NCBI GenBank assembly: GCA_018812705.1
Contig: JAHJCZ010000162.1
Coordinates: 1-38,596, forward strand
Source: Candidatus Omnitrophota bacterium
GTDB lineage: Bacteria; Omnitrophota; Gorgyraeia; Zapsychrales; Zapsychraceae
Reading direction: 5' to 3'
Length of the DNA: 38,596 bases
Shown: positions 33,249 through 38,596 of the stretch, piece after piece
Numbering within the stretch: the first letter of the stretch is position 1
Layout: every line of letters begins with the position of its first letter
Program-made: the position numbers and the translations under genes
Notes under the pieces: model-generated
Told to the model about the DNA's origin: nothing
What the model saw: the letters and a program-made list of their open reading frames with translations, nothing else
Database searches by the model: none

Positions 33249-33707
33249 ATGAACAATGCAGTTTTAATGCAGTTTCAAGATTTTGGTTTAGCCGCAGCTA
33301 TTTCTTTTGCTGCGATTGGTTCAGCACTTGGTACAGGTGCAGCAGGTATGGCAGCTGTGGGAGCATGGAAAAAATGCTTTGCTCAAAGTAAAGCAGCTCC
33401 GTTTATGCTGGTGGCTTTTGTTGGGGCGCCTTTGTCTCAAACTATTTATGGTATGATCTTAATGGGTAAGATCTCAACAGCAGCAGCAGCTGGTCATTAT
33501 TTTTGGGGTGTAGGTATTTTTGGTGGTCTTGCTATAGTTATGTCTGCCTGGATGCAAGGAAAAGCCGGTGCTGGTGCTGCAGATGCTTTGGCAGAAACAG
33601 GTAAAGGTTTTGGTAATTATATGATGGTTTTGGGTGTTATTGAAACTGTCGCTCTTTTTGTTATGGTTTTCTTGCTAGGCAAAGTTGGTATGCTGTCAGC
33701 AGGATAA
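33249..33707 (+). CDS. atpK: V-type ATPase subunit K (proteolipid ring)
   Basis: The c-ring subunit, 152 residues with four membrane helices (about 12-40, 52-74, 86-108, 122-146), so it is a fused double hairpin as in Enterococcus NtpK. The ion-carrying carboxylate is E132 in LGVIETVAL. S63-Q64 in APLSQTIYG and Q103 in SAWMQGKAG fall where NtpK has its sodium ligands (T64, Q65, Q110, with E139), suggesting Na+ rather than H+ transport, though this was aligned by eye. A strong ribosome site (GGGAGGAG) suits a subunit needed in about ten copies. It ends the operon, and no gene for subunit F was found. Confidence 0.95.
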   Translation: MNNAVLMQFQDFGLAAAISFAAIGSALGTGAAGMAAVGAWKKCFAQSKAAPFMLVAFVGAPLSQTIYGMILMGKISTAAAAGHYFWGVGIFGGLAIVMSAWMQGKAGAGAADALAETGKGFGNYMMVLGVIETVALFVMVFLLGKVGMLSAG

Positions 33708-33717
33708 AATAAATTGC

Positions 33718-33745
33718 TTGATATTTTAAAAATATATATTATAAT
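33718..33745 (+). promoter_or_regulatory. Promoter of the tRNA-Val/tRNA-Asp pair
   Basis: TTGATA (33718-33723), a 16-nt spacer and perfect TATAAT (33740-33745), about 30 nt before tRNA-Val. Confidence 0.65.
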
Positions 33746-33782
33746 CCTGTTTCTGATATTGAATTGTTATTTTTAAAAATAT

Positions 33783-33859
33783 GGGCGATTAGCTCAGTTG
33801 GTTAGAGCTCCTGACTTACATTCAGGCGGCCGAGGGTTCGAGTCCTTCATCGCCCACCA
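33783..33859 (+). tRNA. tRNA-Val (anticodon TAC)
   Basis: Acceptor GGGCGAT/ATCGCCC, D stem GCTC/GAGC, anticodon stem CCTGA/TCAGG with loop CTTACAT (TAC at 33817-33819), T stem GAGGG/CCTTC with one G-T. The discriminator is A33856 and CCA (33857-33859) is encoded. Confidence 0.95.
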
Positions 33860-33916
33860 TATTTGTTATAAAGAGAGATGCTAGTATCAAAATTCTCTCT
33901 CGATTTAAAGTGTTCT

Positions 33917-33994
33917 GGGCTCGTGGTGTAGTCTGGTTAACATGTCAGATTGTCGATCTGAAGATCGCGAGTTCAAATCTCGTCGGGCCCGCCA
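33917..33994 (+). tRNA. tRNA-Asp (anticodon GTC)
   Basis: Acceptor GGGCTCG/CGGGCCC, anticodon stem TCAGA/TCTGA with loop TTGTCGA (GTC at 33952-33954), T loop TTCAAAT, discriminator G33991 as expected for tRNA-Asp, and encoded CCA (33992-33994). It is separated from tRNA-Val by 57 nt and probably cotranscribed. Confidence 0.95.
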
Positions 33995-33997
33995 GAT

Positions 33998-34036
33998 AAA
34001 AACAGGGCAGACTTAATAGTCTGCCCTGTTTTTTTG
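33998..34036 (+). terminator. Terminator after the tRNA pair
   Basis: A perfect 13-bp stem, AACAGGGCAGACT (34001-34013) with AGTCTGCCCTGTT (34018-34030), has the loop TAAT and is followed by a T run. Confidence 0.94.
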
Positions 34037-34063
34037 TGTATCAGTATGTCCGACTGTGTCATA

Positions 34064-34092
34064 TTGACGAAATATGGTCAGGGTAGTAGTAT
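34064..34092 (+). promoter_or_regulatory. Promoter of the secreted coiled-coil protein gene
   Basis: TTGACG (34064-34069), a 17-nt spacer and TAGTAT (34087-34092). It would give a leader of about 70 nt before the ATG at 34167. Confidence 0.45.
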
Positions 34093-34166
34093 AAACACTG
34101 CTAGTTTTAAAAAATATGATTAATATCGTAAAGAGTTTGTCTCAATATATTTGGGAGAGTAAGATT

Positions 34167-34619
34167 ATGAAAAGTAAAATGTTGAGCTTAGCAGTATGTT
34201 TCTTGTTGGTATGCTTATCAAGTCCTGTTTTTGCTAATGTTGATTATTCAATTAAGGCTATGGAGAATGATTATAGGCAGTTCGTCTCAAGGACTAATAA
34301 TCAATTGAAACTGTACAAATCATCCACAGTGAGCTATACAAGGGTAGACAGAAGAGCAGCTTTGAGAGAATTCAAGGCACATTATGATAGGATGATCAAT
34401 GATGCTAAACAAAAGCTTAGAGATTTTAGAGAATATGTTTCACTGCAAACCAGCGGTCTGGAGACTACGAAAATAAGGCAAAGAGATACGCAGGACCTGA
34501 TCAATAGAAACAGAATTGTTTTTCGGGACAAGAATCAAATGATGAAAGATGTTTTAAGGAACAATAAAGAAAAGCTGCAAGAGCTCAGGTTCAAATTAAA
34601 AGAGCAAGCTAGAAAATAA
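34167..34619 (+). CDS. Small secreted coiled-coil protein, unknown function
   Basis: I do not recognise a family. From the ATG at 34167 the product is 150 residues with a clear signal peptide (MKSKMLSLAVCFLLVCLSSPVFA-N), then a wholly helical, highly charged region with many Arg, Lys, Gln and Glu (YRQFVSRTNNQLKLY, YDRMINDAKQKLRDF, LQELRFKLKEQARK) that suggests a periplasmic coiled coil. The frame is open from an ATG at 34116, but that would bury the signal peptide behind 17 extra residues. GGGAGAG about 8 nt before 34167 supports the internal start. It is monocistronic, with its own promoter and terminator. Confidence 0.78.
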   Translation: MKSKMLSLAVCFLLVCLSSPVFANVDYSIKAMENDYRQFVSRTNNQLKLYKSSTVSYTRVDRRAALREFKAHYDRMINDAKQKLRDFREYVSLQTSGLETTKIRQRDTQDLINRNRIVFRDKNQMMKDVLRNNKEKLQELRFKLKEQARK

Positions 34620-34634
34620 TTATTTCCAAATAAA

Positions 34635-34669
34635 ACCGATAGGAGGCGATATATCCTATCGGTTTTTTT
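34635..34669 (+). terminator. Terminator after the coiled-coil protein gene
   Basis: A perfect 10-bp stem, ACCGATAGGA (34635-34644) with TCCTATCGGT (34654-34663), a 9-nt loop and seven T residues. The remaining sequence to 34861 is AT-rich without a gene. Confidence 0.92.
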
Positions 34670-34861
34670 GTCTTCACAATTGTCGGCTAATTTCAAAAAA
34701 CTTCCATTTACTTTAAAAAGCGAAATATGCGGTTTTGACATTAATATTAACTACAAGGAAACATTCTTACAAATGCCTCCAAATAGTCTGATTTTTGCTA
34801 ATTTGCTCCATATAATATATACTTTAAAAGCGTTTAATATTAATCTTCTTAGGTAAATCAA

Positions 34862-36919
34862 TTGACATATCAATATTGTAAAAAGTTATTCGTATCCATA
34901 GTAGTCCTGTGTCTTATATCAGGGCAAATTCTTCCCTTTTCTGTAAGAGAGGCTTGTGCCCAAGAATTGTTCAGTTTGCCTGCTCCGGGCACAATGATCA
35001 ATATAAGTCCAGCATTCTCACCAGCAATGATAAAGGGCATTACAATTTATCCTGACAACCCTCTTAAATTTGATTTTATTATTCATCCTGGTGACGATCA
35101 GTTAGCAGAAGATGATTTTGAGCAAGAAGCACAAAAGCTGATCAATTACTTTATGGCGGCCTTAACAGTTCCTGAGGATGAGATGTGGGTTAATCTTTCT
35201 CCTTATGAAAAGGATCGAATTATTGCCGAAGGATTAAGCGATACAGAAATGGGCCGGGATATGTTGGCGCAAGATTATATTTTGAAGCAATTGACGGCAA
35301 CGATGCTTTCACCTGAGGAAGAGATAGGTGCAGAATTTTGGAAAAGGGTATATGCGCGAGCAAAAGATGATAACAATATTGCAGATGTGCCTGTAAACAC
35401 ATTTAATAAGGTTTGGATCGTGCCTGAAAGTGCTGATATTTATGTCAACGGTAATCATGCTTTTGTTGTTGGTCATCATCTCAAGGTAATGTTGGAAGAA
35501 GATTACTTAGCTTTAGAAGCGAATTCATATGATATTACATCTGATCCTTCAGCTAATATGCAGTCAGAGATAATGAGAGATATAATTATTCCAGAGATCG
35601 AAAAAGAAGTTAATGAAGGCAAGCATTTTGCGCCGCTAAGACAGATGTTCAATGCGATGATATTAGCTAATTGGTATAAGCAGGCGCTTAAGGAAAGCTT
35701 TTTAGGTCAGGCATATGTAGATAAGAATAAGACGCAGGGTATTGATCTCGAAGATAAGGATATGAAGAAAAAGATATATGATCGCTATGTTGAGGCTTTT
35801 GAGAAGGGTGTTTATGATTATGTTAAGGAAGAATATGATGAAGTGACCCAGGAAATCATTCCTAGAAAATATTTTTCCGGAGGTATCAAAGCTAGTCTTA
35901 CAGGGAGGGTTCATCAGCCTGAAGAAAGAGAAACGGTTCCTACATTATCTAGGGAATTGCAGGGCGCAGAGGTTGTAGGTATGGTGTTAGATAATCCTGT
36001 ATTGAGTCAGGTGGAAGATTCTGATAAAGGTCCAGACACGTCGATGCTATCAACTGCAGAGCGCAGGCAGTTTGTTGAGGCGGCAAAGGATGTTGTAAGG
36101 CAGATCAAAGAAGAGGGCATTGAGATTGTTTTGATGTCTGGCAGGAGCGGGGAATTTGTAGAGATGGTATTTGAAGAGGCCTGGAAAAGTCAGAATTTTT
36201 CAGATGAGGAAAAGCCTCGAGTTATAAATTTTGGCTCTGAACTAGGTATGTTTTATGGGCGCGTACCGATATCAAGGATGGAAGAAGGCGGTTACGGTAT
36301 GGCACCTCTTAGAAGAGAGATCGATGCAGCGGTAAATAAGTTTTCCGGGATGACTTTAGACGATATGGCAGAAAAAAAGGTTATCTATTTAGATGATTTT
36401 ACAGACAGAGGACACAAGATGCTTCGCGTTGGAACTCTTTTTCATTTTCTTGGATTACAGCAATTTTATGTTGGAGCATTTACGGCATCCCCTAATTCCG
36501 GCATTCTGGAAGATGAAAATATTGCTTTAAACAGATATCAGGTTGTAGCAGGGATCGTTGATGAAGCATTGAACCAAAAAATAGCAGTGTTAGCAAAAGA
36601 TGGTGTTAGCCGAGAAACTATCGCTGCTGACATAGTTGCCGGTGAACTATCTGCTATCCAGGAAGTCATTAGAACGGAAGAAATTGTTAAGCCGCAGGAG
36701 GTTGGTGGTATCGATTTTAACCCTAGCCAAATGAATGTCAATATACAAGGCGACTCACTGGAATTTCAAATTCCGCAAAAATTCTTAGATGTGCCATTTG
36801 ACAGAATTGACGGTTTCTTTCCCGTGATCATCAATATTTCGCCTATCACGAATATACCCCTTCTTTTAGGCCGTACAGATATTGGAAATGAAGATCAATT
36901 GAGCGCGCTTGTGTGGTAA
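34862..36919 (+). CDS. Large secreted protein with a PRTase-like motif, unknown function
   Basis: A 685-residue exported protein: signal peptide (KLFVSIVVLCLISGQILPF, cleavage near EACAQ-E), then a helical/acidic domain (about 35-330) including WIVPESADIYVNGNHAFVVGHHLKVMLEEDY and IIPEIEKEVNEGKHFAPLRQMFNAMILANWYK. I recognise the latter as recurring in very large predicted proteins of Omnitrophota-like genomes; its function is unknown. The later part (about 370-580) holds EIVLMSGRSGEF and KKVIYLDDFTDRGHKMLRVG (near 505-524), which resembles the PRPP-binding loop of type I phosphoribosyltransferases (hydrophobic stretch, DD, T/D-G). The start is TTG with an AGG 11 nt upstream, so the N-terminus is uncertain. 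The C-terminal 80 residues resemble no family I know. Confidence 0.75.
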   Translation: MTYQYCKKLFVSIVVLCLISGQILPFSVREACAQELFSLPAPGTMINISPAFSPAMIKGITIYPDNPLKFDFIIHPGDDQLAEDDFEQEAQKLINYFMAALTVPEDEMWVNLSPYEKDRIIAEGLSDTEMGRDMLAQDYILKQLTATMLSPEEEIGAEFWKRVYARAKDDNNIADVPVNTFNKVWIVPESADIYVNGNHAFVVGHHLKVMLEEDYLALEANSYDITSDPSANMQSEIMRDIIIPEIEKEVNEGKHFAPLRQMFNAMILANWYKQALKESFLGQAYVDKNKTQGIDLEDKDMKKKIYDRYVEAFEKGVYDYVKEEYDEVTQEIIPRKYFSGGIKASLTGRVHQPEERETVPTLSRELQGAEVVGMVLDNPVLSQVEDSDKGPDTSMLSTAERRQFVEAAKDVVRQIKEEGIEIVLMSGRSGEFVEMVFEEAWKSQNFSDEEKPRVINFGSELGMFYGRVPISRMEEGGYGMAPLRREIDAAVNKFSGMTLDDMAEKKVIYLDDFTDRGHKMLRVGTLFHFLGLQQFYVGAFTASPNSGILEDENIALNRYQVVAGIVDEALNQKIAVLAKDGVSRETIAADIVAGELSAIQEVIRTEEIVKPQEVGGIDFNPSQMNVNIQGDSLEFQIPQKFLDVPFDRIDGFFPVIINISPITNIPLLLGRTDIGNEDQLSALVW

Positions 36920-36990
36920 TATTTCGATTTTGCGCAGGATCACTGCAACTCTTTCATTGGTCTTTGAAGTGGCGAATATCTCAGCTGCAA

Positions 36991-38586
36991 TTATTTTGGA
37001 TCGCTTAGATCATACAAATACAGATAAGCACCTTTTGCCTCGTAGGATATTTTCATCTTTCCTTGTTCATTGAGGCTGTGTATCAGGATCTCTTTATCGT
37101 TCTCTTTTATGTGCGTTAAAATTACCCAGGTGCTAGGATTATTTCTCCACATAATTTTGGCGCTATCTTTTAACAAATTATCATCTTCCAGAAACCCAGA
37201 CAGAAACCCGTCCTTATTAAAAAAATATCTAGCCACGTAAGTGCTGTATTGTTTTTCGTTATTGTTATTGTTGAAGACTATTTTTAGCATAGGCAAATTT
37301 TCTTCGCCCATTTTAAGGACGCCTCTATAATAGCCGAACCCATATATTGCATGCCTGTTAAGAAAGATAGCATCACCCTTTTTGTAGTTTTTTTGAAATT
37401 GTTGCATGATGCTGCGGGTATCTTCATCTTCCCGGCCATTTATAAATGAATTTGTCATATCTTGTAATGGTTGGAACAATAGAACAATAATTATTGCCAG
37501 CTTGATCGAACGTCGAGAGAAGAATGGTTGTCTGAACAATGTTTCTATTCCTGCGCTTAGAAAAAGTAAATATGAAGGTACTAAGAATATTAAGAACCTT
37601 GGAACAAAAGGATATTTTTGGACTAAAGACGCTGCTAAGGCTAAAAAAATAGGAGCGGCAAAGAGAAAGAACTTTTCTTTATCCTTTTGAAAAATGTTAA
37701 CGATCCCAAGGCAAGTAATAATGGTCCACAAAGATAAAGGCATAATTCCCAGAGGGCTTATCATATTTTTAAATAAGCACTTTATGAATAGTGCGGTATT
37801 TTCTAGCGAAGTAAAAGGCACAGCCGGAAAAAAGTTAGCCAAGTTAATAATTTGCACAAGAGCATCGTCCTTAAACAGGGTTTTTATGGCCACAGAATAT
37901 AAAAAGAAAACGTTTAACAGCCACCAAAAACATATTATAAGAACTTTTATAGGATCTGTTTTTTTACCTGTTGTAACGGAGCGGATCAGCAAAATGAGCC
38001 CGATAGAGGCTAAAATAAAGACACTTGGATAAGAGAAAAATATCGAAATGCTGCCTAAGCCGCCTAAAAAAAGAATTTCTTTGAAACCAAGTATGTTTTC
38101 TTTTTTAAAGGGAAAGCTTAAATAAAGTATCAAAGAAAATAGAAGATCTGTCGAGTAAGGCTTTAGTTCGGCAGCGTAATAGATCAAGGGTTCGCTTAGA
38201 ACAAAAACTGATAGCACCAGCAGCAGAGACTTTTTGTTTAAATATTTTATGCAAAAGAAATAGAACAGCACTAGTGACAAGACTGAACATAAAACAGGAA
38301 AGGCTCTAAGAACTATTTCATTATTGCCAAGAAGCAGCATAAAAAGTTTCTCAGTAAAAAGAAACAGCATTGGAGGCGATGCCTGAGGCCCCAAAAAAGG
38401 TACAAAGAGAAGAATGTCTTTTAGTGATAAATGTGTTAGATTTAACGCAACATAGGCCTCATCTAACCAGAAAGAGCGATTTTCAAAAAAGTGATTTAAC
38501 CTCAGGAACAAGCCGAATGCAAGCAGAAACAAAGCGGCGTGAGCATAAGAAAATCCAATTATTCTTTTTATATAGTTATTTTTCAT
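36991..38586 (-). CDS. GT39-type integral membrane glycosyltransferase (ArnT/PMT-like)
   Basis: A GT-C-fold membrane protein of 531 residues with about eleven hydrophobic helices and the family loop FENRSFWLDEAYVALNL (about 34-50) after the first helix. Its Asp-Glu pair is the presumed catalytic or metal-linked site in the first periplasmic loop. It continues with the typical FVPFLGPQASPPMLFLFTEKLFMLLLG and RAFPVLCSVLSLVLFYFF. Such enzymes transfer a sugar from a polyprenyl-phosphate donor to lipid A, protein or other acceptors in the periplasm; the substrate cannot be told. The C-terminal soluble part is about 130 residues. The gene lies convergent to the secreted protein gene, with a 71-bp gap. 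The ATG is only 10 nt from the window edge, so an earlier start outside the window cannot be ruled out. Confidence 0.87.
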   Translation of the reverse strand: MKNNYIKRIIGFSYAHAALFLLAFGLFLRLNHFFENRSFWLDEAYVALNLTHLSLKDILLFVPFLGPQASPPMLFLFTEKLFMLLLGNNEIVLRAFPVLCSVLSLVLFYFFCIKYLNKKSLLLVLSVFVLSEPLIYYAAELKPYSTDLLFSLILYLSFPFKKENILGFKEILFLGGLGSISIFFSYPSVFILASIGLILLIRSVTTGKKTDPIKVLIICFWWLLNVFFLYSVAIKTLFKDDALVQIINLANFFPAVPFTSLENTALFIKCLFKNMISPLGIMPLSLWTIITCLGIVNIFQKDKEKFFLFAAPIFLALAASLVQKYPFVPRFLIFLVPSYLLFLSAGIETLFRQPFFSRRSIKLAIIIVLLFQPLQDMTNSFINGREDEDTRSIMQQFQKNYKKGDAIFLNRHAIYGFGYYRGVLKMGEENLPMLKIVFNNNNNEKQYSTYVARYFFNKDGFLSGFLEDDNLLKDSAKIMWRNNPSTWVILTHIKENDKEILIHSLNEQGKMKISYEAKGAYLYLYDLSDPK

Positions 38587-38596
38587 AATATTTATA

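Overview
The window is AT-rich bacterial chromosome with short intergenic gaps. From memory of families rather than a search, it best fits the Omnitrophota (Candidatus Omnitrophica), in or near the PVC superphylum. The supporting signs are a Chlamydia-style V-type ATPase operon (E, DUF2764, A, B, D, I, K), a secreted protein opening with the mature motif TLELTTYYPAPFGAYD, a type IV pilin-like protein, and a large secreted protein with an IIPEIEKEVNEGK segment that I associate with this group.

Layout. 1-5266: a minus-strand prepilin-like gene, tRNA-Glu(CTC), an FkbM-type methyltransferase and a full-length cobalamin-dependent methionine synthase (metH, minus). 5410-10039: a plus-strand run of cell-envelope and housekeeping genes: uppP, a nucleoside deaminase, a lipoprotein, trmB, a D-Ala-D-Ala carboxypeptidase and a DsbA-like thioredoxin, closed by a strong terminator. 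10100-13401: a lone divergent ribosomal protein L27-like gene, then glmS and rsmI. The L27-like gene and glmS are each preceded by a copy of the same ~50-nt leader-like element. 13411-18706 (minus): a two-gene operon for surface proteins, a signal-peptide protein followed by an extremely Cys-rich repeat protein whose reading frame is broken by a shift in a TA tract.

18930-26359: the pyrimidine operon, with a consensus promoter, a PyrR-binding hairpin and an attenuator terminator ahead of pyrR-pyrB-pyrC, then (after a terminator-like hairpin) a LOG-like protein, an isoprenylcysteine-methyltransferase-like membrane protein, pyrK, a half-size TauE/SafE protein, pyrD and pyrF. carAB and pyrE are not in the window. 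26376-33707: the V-ATPase operon, starting 16 nt after pyrF with no visible terminator between. Two perfect-stem hairpin structures sit between the B and D genes. 33717-34036: tRNA-Val(TAC) and tRNA-Asp(GTC) with their own promoter and terminator. 34167-38586: a small secreted coiled-coil protein, a large secreted protein with a phosphoribosyltransferase-like motif, and a GT39-type membrane glycosyltransferase (minus).

The most unusual items are the duplicated leader element around the orphan L27-like gene, the frameshifted giant Cys-repeat protein, the hairpins inside the V-ATPase operon, the TrmB with a Cys in place of its motif Asp, and the secreted PRTase-like protein. No CRISPR array, insertion sequence, phage or rRNA was seen.
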